DNA of 36,822 nucleotides. Source: an uncultured Bacteroidota bacterium (GTDB lineage: Bacteria > Bacteroidota > Rhodothermia > Balneolales > Balneolaceae). The first letter of the stretch is position 1, and each line of letters begins with the position of its first letter. The stretch is from positions 1-36,822 of the forward strand of contig CAJXOH010000015.1 of NCBI GenBank assembly GCA_913057895.1, given 5' to 3'. The position numbers and the translations under genes are program-made. Below are positions 7,422 to 18,712 of the stretch, piece after piece. Under the pieces are notes generated by a model. The model worked only from the letters and a program-made list of their open reading frames with translations, made no database searches and had not been told where the DNA came from.

Positions 7422-10400
7422 ATGTTAATTTCCACGCTCGAATTACAGGGATTTAAGAGCTTTGCCCAGAAAACCAGGGTGCAATTTGATACAGGGATTA
7501 CCGCGATTGTGGGTCCAAATGGATGTGGAAAATCCAATATCGTAGATGCGCTACGATGGGTGTTAGGTGAACAGCGTGCATCCATGTTACGCTCTAGTAG
7601 CATGAATGATGTCGTGTTCAATGGCACCGCCTCTCGGAAGTCGCTTGGGATGGCAGAGGTTTCATTGACATTACGAAATAACAAAGGTGTCTTGCCGACC
7701 GAGTATACCGATGTCACGATTACCCGTCGTTTATATCGATCGGGGCAAAGTGAATACCTGCTCAACAATCAATCGGTGCGCTTGAAAGACATCATGAATC
7801 TGTTCATGGACACGGGTATGGGTGCGGATGCATACTCCGTGATTGAGCTCAAAATGGTGGAAGAAATTTTGAGCGATAAAAACCAAGAGCGACGCAGGTT
7901 GTTTGAAGAGGCAGCCGGAATTACGAGATACAAAGACCGCCGAAAGCAGACACGACGTAGGCTTGATGAGACATTGGCCGACCTACAAAGGGTGGAAGAT
8001 ATTCTTCGTGAGGTTCAAAAAAATGTACGCTCTCTTGAGCTACAATCGCAGCGAGCCATGAAGTCGAAGGAATGGGCGTCGACATTGGAGCGGCTGGATC
8101 AACAACTACATCGATTTGAAGTCGAGAAACTGGATGGTGAGCTAGGACCCTTGCGTGAGGCGATTGGTGAACTGGAACAGGAAAAGACAAAGATCCAGGC
8201 GACACTGGGCGAATTGGAGGCAAAAGAGACGACTGGACAGCAACACGTGCTCAAAGCGGAACAAGCGGAGGCTCAAGCTGTCCAAGCTACTCGGCAGGTG
8301 GAACAGCAACTCCAAGAGCTCCAAAGTGCCGTTGCAGTCGCCAAAGAGAAAGTCATTGCTGAGCAATCCTTGATCAAGCAGTATGAGGAGGATGTCACAC
8401 AAAGTACAGCGGACATCGAAACCCTTAAAAAAGTGAAGGAGACGTCAGAGTCGTCTATCAGCGAACTTGATAAAGAACTTACAGGGTCCTCCGAGGAGTT
8501 GGAAGCCTCTCGAGAAGCGTTTCGTGTTGTGCAGCAGTCGTATTCTCAAACACGCACAGCCGTCATGGAGGCCGAGATAGCACTGAGTCGGCTAGAAAAT
8601 GATTTACGTGAGATTCAAAATACCCGTGTTCGACTGGAGTCGAAACTAGAAAGTGCTACGGGAGATCAAGACAGACTCAACGAAGAAATACGTGAGTCAG
8701 AAGGTCAGGGTACTCAACTACAAAAAGAGATTGGCGCGCTCCAAAAAGAAGCCAATGAAGCATCCAAAGCTGTAGAAAAGGCCAAGATTGACTTACAAAA
8801 GGCCAAAGAGGAGCGAGAGACTGCTTTGCAGGCACTCACCGATGCCCGTAACAAGGTACAAGAGGTTACGTCTGATCTAGCTGCTGTAGAGAAACAAAAG
8901 GAGCTTTACCAGTCCCTTGCCGAATCACGCGAGCAAGACCCTCAAAGTGTTACGGAATTATTCGAGTCTTGGTCCTCTGCACCAGCATCTATGAAGACGT
9001 TATCGGAGGCTGTTCAAACCGATCCAGAACTTGCCCCGGCATTAGCAGGTGCGCTTGGTTCCCTTCAGCATGCGGTTCTATTGCCAAATTCAACCATTAT
9101 TGACGAAGCGATTTCATTTTTGGATCTAAACCAAAAAGGGCGAGCACAGTTCATCGATGAGTCCGTAGTACGTACTCTACCCTCCACAAAGGTCCATTCT
9201 TCATCCATTGCGCATCACGTACGCTGTGACAACTCTCTTACACCGTTAGTGAACATGCTCCTTGGGCAGGTGTTGGTCGCGCCAACGCTCAAAGAAGCCA
9301 AAGCCTTGCGACATGATGGATGGGTAGTTACTCATCAAGGGGAACGTCTGTATGGACAAGTCGCCGTAGAAGCTGGGTCCTCAGATGCATCTAGCACCTC
9401 TGGTATTCGCCTTGGTCTTGCAGAAACTCTCCAGCGATTGGAGAAAGAAGCCAAAACTCATCAAAACGCGCTTAAAAAAGCAAAACAGCTAGTAGACAAA
9501 ACACAATCATCGCTGGATGCATTTGCGCTGGAGTCGTTAGAACAATCCTACCAAAAAGCACAAGAGGTGTCCAATACCCACCAACGAGAGCTACATAGTT
9601 TGACTCAACGGCTCCAATGGGTGCAGCGTCGTCAAAAGGAGTTGGAGGAACAGCAGACTCAACTCACTACCCGAGAAGACGCTTCTCAAACACAATTATC
9701 CGACCTCGAGCCTAAGCAATCGTCATTAGAAGCATCGATTCAAACACAGCGGGCTCAACTTGAATCATTAAAAACATCTTTAGAGGAGCTAGATAAAGAT
9801 CGGTCTGTACAGCAGAACCGTTTTAATAATGCACAACTACGCCATAATGATGTAAAAAATCGGGTCGAAACCGTTGAAAATGATCGCCGACGGGCTTCAG
9901 AAAACATACAGACCTATACGCGTAGACTAGAAGAGCGGAAAAAAACCATTGCACAAAGCAATCAAACGATTGAAGAGCTCGAGGCAACCATCGCTCAGCA
10001 TACCAAACGAGTGGACACGCTCAACAATGACCTAATCAAGGCACAGCAACAGCAACAGGCTTGTGAAAAAGCGTCCGCTGAAGCCCGTGGGTCAATGAAT
10101 GCACTTGATACAGAGCTTAGAGAATTACGCAAGCGTAAAGAGACGAACACCGAGCTACTCCACCTTCAGCAATTGACGTTGGAGAAAAAAGAGTTCACAC
10201 GAAAAAGCTATACAGATCACATTTGGGAGACCTATAGCCTAGTCATGGATCAATTGACTGTTGACCTGCCAGAGAGTTTTGATCCAGATGAAGCACGTAA
10301 ACAGATTGCTGACGTGCGTCAAAAGTTGCATCGAGCTGGTGACATTAACCCGCTTGCCGTAGAGGAATTTGAGCAAGAAAAGGAGCGGCTTGAGTTCATG

Positions 10401-10946
10401 GAAGGGCAAATTGCCGATCTTCAACAAGCCGAACAAGAGCTAACCCAGACGATTGAGGATATTAACCGAGAGGCAACAGAACGTTTTCAGAAGGTATTTG
10501 GTGAGATTCGAGAGAATTTCAAAAGGGTATTTGCAACATTATTCAAAGAGAATGATACCTGTGACCTGTTGCTTGATGAAGACGCCGAGGATCCTCTCGA
10601 AGCCAAAATCCATATTCTAGCCAACCCATCAGGCAAGAGACCTTCAGGAATTAGTCAGTTGTCAGGTGGTGAAAAAACGCTGACGGCGATTGCGTTGTTA
10701 TTTGCGATATACCAAGTGAAACCCTCTCCATTTTGTGTGCTAGATGAGGTTGATGCGCCATTGGATGATGCGAACATCGAGCGATTTTCCTCTATGATTC
10801 GCAGCTTTGCAGATGAGACGCAATTCATCATTATCACCCACAACAAAAAGACCATGGCGAAGGCTGAAATGATGTATGGAGTGACGATGCCAGAAACCGG
10901 TGTAAGTCGATTGGTTGGTGTGCAGCTTGGGGATATCGATGCGTAG
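7422..10946 (+). CDS. smc: chromosome segregation ATPase SMC
   Basis: SMC is the ATPase subunit of bacterial condensin (SMC-ScpAB), which loads near oriC and aligns chromosome arms. The 1174-residue product has the complete layout. Walker A GPNGCGKS is at 31-38, with the LRWVLGEQ Q-loop just after. Long heptad-rich coiled coils flank a hinge around residues 510-665, and the C-terminal head carries LSGGEK near 1080 and Walker B VLDEVDAPLDD near 1106. No frameshift or truncation is visible. scpA/scpB are not in this window. It lies about 8 kb from the candidate origin. Confidence 0.97.
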   Translation: MLISTLELQGFKSFAQKTRVQFDTGITAIVGPNGCGKSNIVDALRWVLGEQRASMLRSSSMNDVVFNGTASRKSLGMAEVSLTLRNNKGVLPTEYTDVTITRRLYRSGQSEYLLNNQSVRLKDIMNLFMDTGMGADAYSVIELKMVEEILSDKNQERRRLFEEAAGITRYKDRRKQTRRRLDETLADLQRVEDILREVQKNVRSLELQSQRAMKSKEWASTLERLDQQLHRFEVEKLDGELGPLREAIGELEQEKTKIQATLGELEAKETTGQQHVLKAEQAEAQAVQATRQVEQQLQELQSAVAVAKEKVIAEQSLIKQYEEDVTQSTADIETLKKVKETSESSISELDKELTGSSEELEASREAFRVVQQSYSQTRTAVMEAEIALSRLENDLREIQNTRVRLESKLESATGDQDRLNEEIRESEGQGTQLQKEIGALQKEANEASKAVEKAKIDLQKAKEERETALQALTDARNKVQEVTSDLAAVEKQKELYQSLAESREQDPQSVTELFESWSSAPASMKTLSEAVQTDPELAPALAGALGSLQHAVLLPNSTIIDEAISFLDLNQKGRAQFIDESVVRTLPSTKVHSSSIAHHVRCDNSLTPLVNMLLGQVLVAPTLKEAKALRHDGWVVTHQGERLYGQVAVEAGSSDASSTSGIRLGLAETLQRLEKEAKTHQNALKKAKQLVDKTQSSLDAFALESLEQSYQKAQEVSNTHQRELHSLTQRLQWVQRRQKELEEQQTQLTTREDASQTQLSDLEPKQSSLEASIQTQRAQLESLKTSLEELDKDRSVQQNRFNNAQLRHNDVKNRVETVENDRRRASENIQTYTRRLEERKKTIAQSNQTIEELEATIAQHTKRVDTLNNDLIKAQQQQQACEKASAEARGSMNALDTELRELRKRKETNTELLHLQQLTLEKKEFTRKSYTDHIWETYSLVMDQLTVDLPESFDPDEARKQIADVRQKLHRAGDINPLAVEEFEQEKERLEFMEGQIADLQQAEQELTQTIEDINREATERFQKVFGEIRENFKRVFATLFKENDTCDLLLDEDAEDPLEAKIHILANPSGKRPSGISQLSGGEKTLTAIALLFAIYQVKPSPFCVLDEVDAPLDDANIERFSSMIRSFADETQFIIITHNKKTMAKAEMMYGVTMPETGVSRLVGVQLGDIDA

Positions 10947-10995
10947 TTCATCAGACAACGAGTAGAGTACCAACGTATCCACGCAAATAAGCATC

Positions 10996-12279
10996 ATGGC
11001 CCGAAAGACGTTTGAGATTCCTTCCATGTACCATGCTTCCATTATCAAAACGATAAAGGATGCAACCGCTGTGACCGATCCACGCAAGAAAGACTTGGAT
11101 CCAACTGTCCTTGATTTTGGCCCCATTGAACTGCTCATTCCACGCCATTTTGGATTTTGTTATGGGGTTGAGAATGCAATCGATATTGCATACCGCACCT
11201 TGGATGAAAACCCCGATAAAAGGGTGTTTTTTCTGAGCGAAATGATCCACAATCCAACCGTGAATGAAGATCTTGAGCGTCGAGGCGTTCAATTTTTGTA
11301 TGAGACAGACGGCTCGGTTCGTATCCCCATGAGTGAATTAACGGATCAAGATATTGTGGTGGTTCCTGCGTTTGGAACAACGCTTGAAATTGAACACACG
11401 CTCAAGGAGATTGGCATTGATCCCTATTCCTACAATACGACCTGTCCGTTTGTTGAAAAAGTGTGGAAGCGAGGTCACCAACTTGGGAAAAAGGGGTATT
11501 CCTTGGTAATCCATGGTAAGCACCGGCATGAAGAGACACGGGCTACATTCTCACACAGCGCCTCCCATTCACCTACAGTTGTGGTTCTCAATCCAGAAGA
11601 AGCCCAACAGCTAGCCGATATTATGACTGGTGATCGGCCCAAAGAAGATTTTGAGGAGTTATTCCGTCATAAAGCGACTCCCGGGTTCGATCCACATCAC
11701 GACCTAAAACAGTTTGGTGTGATCAATCAAACCACAATGCTTGCTACCGAGACACAGCAGGTCATGGAGATATTGAAAAAGGCGTCTGAATCGTTGGCTT
11801 CTAAAGATGACGATCCTATCGATTTTGCAGATACCAACGATACGTTGTGTTATGCAACCAACGAAAATCAATCTGCAACCCTTGCACTTGCCGATGCCAA
11901 GCCTGATCTAGCTCTTGTCGTTGGGGGGTATAACTCTTCCAATACGATGCACCTTGTTGAGATTCTGGAGCATGTTTGCCCAACGTTCCATGTGCGAGAT
12001 GTCCATGAGCTTGAATCGCCACAGACGATTCATCATTTTAACCAATGGACCAAAGAGCGCCTAACTACGCATAGATGGTTGGATGGACTCATAGAGGATC
12101 ATACTGAAACACACTCTAGACCCTTACGCATTGCGCTCAACTCTGGAGCTTCTTGCCCTGATGTCTTGGTCGATGAAGTCCTGCTAAAACTGCTCGAGTG
12201 GTTTACTGAATCCTACAAAATGGATTGTACGCCTTTAGAAGAAGTCATGGCCCCGTATCAAGGGGTGATCACGTCATAG
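10996..12279 (+). CDS. ispH: 4-hydroxy-3-methylbut-2-enyl diphosphate reductase, long type
   Basis: IspH catalyses the last step of the MEP isoprenoid pathway, making IPP and DMAPP with a 4Fe-4S cluster. The cluster cysteines are Cys55 (HFGFCYGVENA), Cys150 (NTTCPFVEKV) and Cys285 (DTLCYATNENQ). IHGKHRHEET and VVGGYNSSNTMHL line the active site. At 427 residues it is about 100 longer than E. coli IspH and resembles the long cyanobacterial/plant-type group, with extra N-terminal residues and an insertion around 195-235. It follows smc by 49 nt. Its last 22 bp overlap the 3' end of the opposing ybbR-like gene. Confidence 0.93.
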   Translation: MARKTFEIPSMYHASIIKTIKDATAVTDPRKKDLDPTVLDFGPIELLIPRHFGFCYGVENAIDIAYRTLDENPDKRVFFLSEMIHNPTVNEDLERRGVQFLYETDGSVRIPMSELTDQDIVVVPAFGTTLEIEHTLKEIGIDPYSYNTTCPFVEKVWKRGHQLGKKGYSLVIHGKHRHEETRATFSHSASHSPTVVVLNPEEAQQLADIMTGDRPKEDFEELFRHKATPGFDPHHDLKQFGVINQTTMLATETQQVMEILKKASESLASKDDDPIDFADTNDTLCYATNENQSATLALADAKPDLALVVGGYNSSNTMHLVEILEHVCPTFHVRDVHELESPQTIHHFNQWTKERLTTHRWLDGLIEDHTETHSRPLRIALNSGASCPDVLVDEVLLKLLEWFTESYKMDCTPLEEVMAPYQGVITS

Positions 12280-13268
12280 TAGGCGACTTGGACAGGTGTC
12301 ACACCCAGCCAATCAATGACATACAACTCAGACGTTTTTTGGATTTCTGGCTGTACAAATCCTGTTTGATCCGCTTCTAAATCATCATAGGAAAGTATGG
12401 CACGTACGGGTCGACGTTGCATAACCTCCTGATATTGATCCACGGGGACCAAAAATCGAACAGTCACACTAGATGGATCTAGCGTGTATTCCTTACCAAG
12501 AGGTGCCCCTAGAATGTCAATTGGAAGTGTAAGTTCCCCTTCAGTGAACTGCTTCACAGGTTGCTCAAATTGAACAGCATCTACATCCAAAACGAGACCA
12601 TTCGTGGCTGCTTCAAGCGGTATAGCTCTGGTTACGGTTCGACGAACGTCATCAAGGCTAAGATTCACGGTTGGCCATGATTCTAACGCTTCAACAATCC
12701 TTAGCCCTCCAGTCACACGTACACTCTCAGGTTGAACGGTCCAAGGCCCGAAAGGACCATGTTGTTGCTCATATCGAAGCTGAATGGCAGGACGGATAGG
12801 GACTTTTTTTGTCACTTTTGGTTCGTACATCAAAGAGATACCCTGTGGAGTCACACGCTGAGTCGATAGTCCAGGAAACGATGAGAGTTCGTTTGAAACC
12901 AGCGCCTGTATGTTCAAGTCAGGTGGGGCATCATCCAACGCAACCACAACCTCGGGTCGATTGGTTGCCATGGATACCAATTGCCACCCTTCTGCGGTGA
13001 CCTCTGCAGTCACAACGGCTGGCCAATCTGATACAAGAACCTCATTCTCAGGAAACTCGGTTACGCGCATCGTGATTTCTAGCTCTGTGGTATACGTATT
13101 GTTTAGGTTTACAAGCATCCACAAGATGATGGCGATTCCCAATGAAATACCCATAGCAATGAATCGTTGCGTACGAGTCTGTACACTTCGCTTTTGTGCC
13201 GACCACTCCGTGGTATCATCTTCCAGCAGACCTGCGCGCACCAACCATGTCCAAAGTTTCTGTTTCAT
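12258..13268 (-). CDS. YbbR-domain membrane-anchored protein
   Basis: The 336-residue product has a basic cytoplasmic N-terminus, one transmembrane helix at about residues 36-56 and then beta-rich extracytoplasmic repeats of the YbbR type (segments ending in 'P..VxV' such as VTKKVPIRPAI and LTLPIDILGAPLG). YbbR proteins in Firmicutes (CdaR) regulate the diadenylate cyclase CdaA; that role here is inference, since no cyclase gene is adjacent. It is the last gene of the eno-recF-dciA-ybbR unit, 12 nt after the DUF721 gene, and converges on ispH with a 22-bp overlap. Confidence 0.75.
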   Translation of the reverse strand: MKQKLWTWLVRAGLLEDDTTEWSAQKRSVQTRTQRFIAMGISLGIAIILWMLVNLNNTYTTELEITMRVTEFPENEVLVSDWPAVVTAEVTAEGWQLVSMATNRPEVVVALDDAPPDLNIQALVSNELSSFPGLSTQRVTPQGISLMYEPKVTKKVPIRPAIQLRYEQQHGPFGPWTVQPESVRVTGGLRIVEALESWPTVNLSLDDVRRTVTRAIPLEAATNGLVLDVDAVQFEQPVKQFTEGELTLPIDILGAPLGKEYTLDPSSVTVRFLVPVDQYQEVMQRRPVRAILSYDDLEADQTGFVQPEIQKTSELYVIDWLGVTPVQVAYYDVITP

Positions 13269-13280
13269 TGATCGCCTACT

Positions 13281-13572
13281 CTACCCTCGTACTCTAAGCT
13301 GTTGGACAACTTGGTCACCCGCTAACTCATTCAACTTTTGTGTAATCATCACCTGATTCATATGAATTTCATGGCGCCATGCAGCATCTGGCACTGTGAA
13401 AATGAGTACATCTCGTTCGAAATGAACTCTTGACACTCGTTGAGCCAACGTTGGGCCTAATGCCTCTTTCCATACTGATAATATACGTCCACGCATCACC
13501 TTTTCCTTCTCAGGATGATCCTCAAAGTAGGTCGTCAAAAGCGATCCAAGGCCTTGAGGTTTTCGTGGAGGT

Positions 13573-13586
<14 letters not shown>
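13281..13586 (-). CDS. DUF721 / DciA-like protein
   Basis: The 101-residue protein has the DUF721 pattern: a short basic N-terminus, GLGSLLTTYF near the start, a central 'VWKEALGPTLAQRV' helix, the 'VHFERDVLIFTVPDAAWRHEIHMNQ' strand-helix region, then helix 'ITQKLNELAGD' and a final strand. This family includes DciA, which in many bacteria lacking DnaC/DnaI operates the replicative helicase. The ATG at 13586 (MSPSKPPRK) is chosen. Longer upstream starts would run far into recF. It overlaps the recF end by 14 nt, so the two are probably translationally coupled. Confidence 0.8.
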
Positions 13587-15983
<2,397 letters not shown>

Positions 15984-16103
15984 TCATTTTGGTTTGTGGA
16001 AAGATACAAACCTTATGTTAAGCACACATGAGGCTTTATGAATCCAATAACCGCAAGCTAATCTACTACGTGGGTAGCCATGGTTTAGCCTAGTATTGCC
16101 GCA

Positions 16104-17066
16104 TTAACGGCGTGTACCAAAGCTGAAGGAGAGCATGGGTGTCACAAAGAACGATTGTGAATCAAAAAATGGCTCATACACGAGTGCACCAAACTCATCG
16201 ACGAGGTAGGGAAACTCACCAGGGCCAGCAAATTCATTGATCGCAGGCTGATTTGGCATCATCATTTGGATGGACTCAGGGTAGTAATACATCATGACAG
16301 AGAATTCAACGCGACCCACACGCGATAAATCTTCTCCAAAATCAAGCCCAATGGAAAACTCACTCACGGCACCTAGGGTCCATGATCCTTCGTCCCACCC
16401 ACTCAACGCATCATTGGTTTGCTCAAAATAGTCGATAAATCGCTCCCGGTACCCGCTTCCATCTGCATCATTAAAATATGGATAGGTAAATGCAAAAACG
16501 GGGCCGGCCGCTCCAGAGACAAAGAATCGGTAACTCTCATCAATGCGATCCGCGAAAAGGCGGTATCGTGCACCTGCTTGGAGTGGAATCGAAAGGCCTC
16601 GCTTGTATTTATTGGGCACTACCTGAGTCCCAAAAAAGATATCGGTATAGGTTTGCTCTGAGACATCTCGAAGACCGGTCAATGTGAGATGTGTAAACAG
16701 ACTCCATTGAGGGTTTAGGAGCTTATCGTATCGACCGCGCAATCCAAATCCATAGTTATTGGCAATAATACTCACTGAATAACTCCGCCTGAACCCTTCT
16801 GTGTATGGCCCCCCAACTTGATAAACCTCTAACACTGCAGGTTCTTGAATGAGTCTTGCTTGATCGCTTAGTGAGTTTTGATCTTGCGCGTTTAGTTCAT
16901 TCTCCTCCGTATTTAAGGGCTCATCTGGCACAGGATCCGTTTGGGCAAATGCAACCGAAGTAGTCCAAACAAGCATGCATAGAAGTACGATAGCGCGGGT
17001 TTGGTACACTATACGCAAAGGATTCTTAAAGAAGAGTCCGTCCAAGAAAAGATTGGAGAGTATCAT
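16104..17066 (-). CDS. predicted outer-membrane beta-barrel protein
   Basis: The family was not recognised. The 320-residue product has a signal peptide (hydrophobic AIVLLCMLVWTTSVAFA, cleavage before QTDP), a short acidic linker rich in Glu/Gln/Asn, then alternating aromatic-rich strands such as YSVSIIANNYGFGLRGRY and VEFSVMMYYYPES. It ends in FFVTPMLSFSFGTRR, resembling the C-terminal strand of outer-membrane barrels. Start choice is uncertain: ATG 17066 gives a long n-region, while GTG 17009 would give an ideal 22-residue signal peptide. It is divergent from the unknown gene at 17124, with an inverted repeat between them. Confidence 0.65.
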   Translation of the reverse strand: MILSNLFLDGLFFKNPLRIVYQTRAIVLLCMLVWTTSVAFAQTDPVPDEPLNTEENELNAQDQNSLSDQARLIQEPAVLEVYQVGGPYTEGFRRSYSVSIIANNYGFGLRGRYDKLLNPQWSLFTHLTLTGLRDVSEQTYTDIFFGTQVVPNKYKRGLSIPLQAGARYRLFADRIDESYRFFVSGAAGPVFAFTYPYFNDADGSGYRERFIDYFEQTNDALSGWDEGSWTLGAVSEFSIGLDFGEDLSRVGRVEFSVMMYYYPESIQMMMPNQPAINEFAGPGEFPYLVDEFGALVYEPFFDSQSFFVTPMLSFSFGTRR

Positions 17067-17090
17067 GGTTGTAAATTGATGTCTTTTTTC

Positions 17091-17111
17091 ATTAAACTCA
17101 ATCAGTTTAAT
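17091..17111. promoter_or_regulatory. perfect 8-bp inverted repeat, candidate operator
   Basis: ATTAAACT (17091-17098) and AGTTTAAT (17104-17111) are perfect inverted repeats around a 5-bp centre (CAATC). They lie in the 57-bp space between the outer-membrane protein gene (-) and the unknown gene (+). Neither strand has a T-run after the repeat, so it is unlikely to be a terminator. A dimeric repressor site or an mRNA hairpin just before the 17124 start would both fit. Confidence 0.45.
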
Positions 17112-17123
17112 CCAAAAACCATT

Positions 17124-17507
17124 ATGAGCACAGTACATCGTTATGTCATTTTCGGGCCCGAGACTGCATTAGCCCAAATGCCAGGAAAAGTATTGGACGC
17201 TGTGAAGCCAAAATTCTCCTACGAGTATAACTCTCAAACAACCGGAGATATTGTTGTCGTTTCCGTGTACGAAGAATACGAGAGATCGAGCAACTCTACC
17301 GTTACACTGACAACGGTTATCGAAAAAAATTCAAAGTTTGTACGTGTTCAACTAAAAAAAGCTGGGGGTCGTATCGGTTTTAGAGGATCCTCCATCCGGG
17401 AAGAGCAGAATATTGAATCCGGTTTCTTAGAATTTGTGATGGATTTTGCAGATCGTCACGGTTGTTCCATGCAAAAAGATACCTCCGCAGACGAGCCTGA
17501 AGAATAA
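17124..17507 (+). CDS. uncharacterised small protein
   Basis: I do not recognise this 127-residue protein with confidence. It has no signal peptide or membrane segment. It appears alpha/beta: a first segment VHRYVIFGPETALAQ, strands DIVVVSVYEEYER and STVTLTTVIEKN and FVRVQLKKAGG, then a GFRGSSIREEQN loop, a C-terminal helix ESGFLEFVMDFADRHG and an acidic tail. The 'VYEEYERSSNSTVTLT' then 'GG' then aromatic helix pattern faintly recalls small DUF6054-like proteins, which is a weak impression only. The ATG at 17124 is chosen because upstream codons overlap the divergent gene. It lies 6 nt before prmC, so the two are co-transcribed. Confidence 0.7.
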   Translation: MSTVHRYVIFGPETALAQMPGKVLDAVKPKFSYEYNSQTTGDIVVVSVYEEYERSSNSTVTLTTVIEKNSKFVRVQLKKAGGRIGFRGSSIREEQNIESGFLEFVMDFADRHGCSMQKDTSADEPEE

Positions 17508-17513
17508 CACTCC

Positions 17514-18407
17514 ATGGCCTCATCCACGGTCCCCCCATCGCCACAGGAGTGGACAGTCCTATCCATGTTGGAATGGGCAACTGCCTATTTTGAATCGAAA
17601 CAGGTTGATCAACCACGCCTAAGCATTGAATGGTTGTTGGCTGATGTGCTGTCCATGCCACGACTTCAACTCTATGTTCACTTTGATCGGCCTCTTACTA
17701 CAACAGAGCGCGACGTCCTTCGGGAATCGGTAAAGGCTAGGGCCACGCATAAGCCTCTTCAATACATTACAGGTTCAACGTCATTTATGGGGTTAGAACT
17801 ACAAGTCGATGAGAGTGTCTTGATTCCACGACCAGAAACCGAGGAGTTGGTCGATCATGCTCTGTCCCGCTGGTCCAGCACTCAAGATGAGCCCACAGTC
17901 TTGGATCTTGGTTGTGGCTCTGGATGTATAGCGTTGGCGGTTAAGGCGTCGTTACCCAAAGCAGTCGTCCATGGAGTGGATGTATCTAAAGAGGCATTAG
18001 CGGTATCTCATCAAAATAGCTCAACGTTAGACCTCCCGGTTGAATGGCATCATGGCTCATTCATTGACCCTCCACATGATGCTGTTTGGTCAAACGCCGA
18101 AAGTGTGGACTGGTTATTGAGCAACCCACCCTACATTCATCCGGATGAAGCAGAGACCATGCATCCACAAGTCAAAAAATTTGAACCTGCCCAAGCCTTG
18201 TTTGCCGAGGATCCCGTCGGGCTGTACCGAACCTTATGGATGTTTGCGGCCTCTGTTTTGAAGCCAGGGGGCAAGCTTGGTTTTGAATGTAATCCACGAA
18301 CGATTGAGGAAGTTCTGGACATCGGATTAGGTGTAGACTTTGAGGCTGAAATCGTCACTGATTACCAGGGTCATAAACGCTTCATTTTTGCTCAAAAAGC
18401 AAGTTGA
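17514..18407 (+). CDS. prmC: release factor glutamine methyltransferase
   Basis: PrmC N5-methylates the glutamine of the GGQ motif in RF1 and RF2, which improves termination. The 297-residue product has the helical N-terminal domain (RLSIEWLLADVLSMPRLQLYVHFDRPL), the LIPRPETEELV segment, SAM motif I VLDLGCGSG at about 129-137 and the catalytic NPPY at 204-207. Length is normal. It starts 6 nt after the unknown small gene. In many genomes prmC lies beside prfA; here no release factor gene is near. It is the last gene before the dnaA upstream region. Confidence 0.93.
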   Translation: MASSTVPPSPQEWTVLSMLEWATAYFESKQVDQPRLSIEWLLADVLSMPRLQLYVHFDRPLTTTERDVLRESVKARATHKPLQYITGSTSFMGLELQVDESVLIPRPETEELVDHALSRWSSTQDEPTVLDLGCGSGCIALAVKASLPKAVVHGVDVSKEALAVSHQNSSTLDLPVEWHHGSFIDPPHDAVWSNAESVDWLLSNPPYIHPDEAETMHPQVKKFEPAQALFAEDPVGLYRTLWMFAASVLKPGGKLGFECNPRTIEEVLDIGLGVDFEAEIVTDYQGHKRFIFAQKAS

Positions 18408-18448
18408 AATGAGTCGCATAAAGTCAATACGTTTCTCGTTAAAATGAA

Positions 18449-18468
18449 TGTGGATAACTTGTGGAAAA
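18449..18468 (-). promoter_or_regulatory. tandem DnaA boxes
   Basis: TGTGGATAA (18449-18457, the exact complement of TTATCCACA) and TGTGGAAAA (18460-18468, one mismatch) lie head to tail with an 11-bp period, about one helical turn, so both would face the same side of the DNA. Confidence 0.75.
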
Positions 18469-18577
18469 ATAGTTGGCGGTCTTAATCGTCTCAGCTGATT
18501 CATGCATAACACATAAATAAAGGGCATCTTTACTTTTAATTCACAGGTGGTCTTGATTTTCAACAAAATCTCTAACG

Positions 18578-18586
18578 TGTTGATAA
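18578..18586 (-). promoter_or_regulatory. DnaA box, one mismatch
   Basis: TGTTGATAA, complement TTATCAACA, one base from consensus. The same variant recurs at 18713-18721. Confidence 0.55.
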
Positions 18587-18612
18587 TCAATGCTTCTAAG
18601 GGTTCACTTACT

Positions 18613-18635
18613 TGTGGATAACTTTTTTATCCACG
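18613..18635. promoter_or_regulatory. inverted pair of DnaA boxes
   Basis: TGTGGATAA (18613-18621, perfect) and TTATCCACG (18627-18635, one mismatch) face each other across 5 bp, giving an 8-bp perfect palindrome (18614-18621 with 18627-18634). It is directly abutted by the next inverted repeat. Confidence 0.75.
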
Positions 18636-18668
18636 AAATCTTTGGCTTTGAGTTAATGCAAAGATTTC
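18635..18668. repeat. 10-bp perfect inverted repeat within oriC region
   Basis: GAAATCTTTG (18635-18644) and CAAAGATTTC (18659-18668) match perfectly around a 14-nt centre. The following bases are not a T-run, so it is not an intrinsic terminator for prmC. It starts on the last base of the neighbouring DnaA box. Confidence 0.7.
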
Positions 18669-18712
18669 CAAACTTCTTCCCTGTAGTAGATGTCGGAATG
18701 GAAATAATTTGG

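Noticed and set aside
18635-18668. 10-bp hairpin as the terminator of prmC
   Set aside because: No T-run follows and it is more than 200 bp after the prmC stop, among DnaA boxes.
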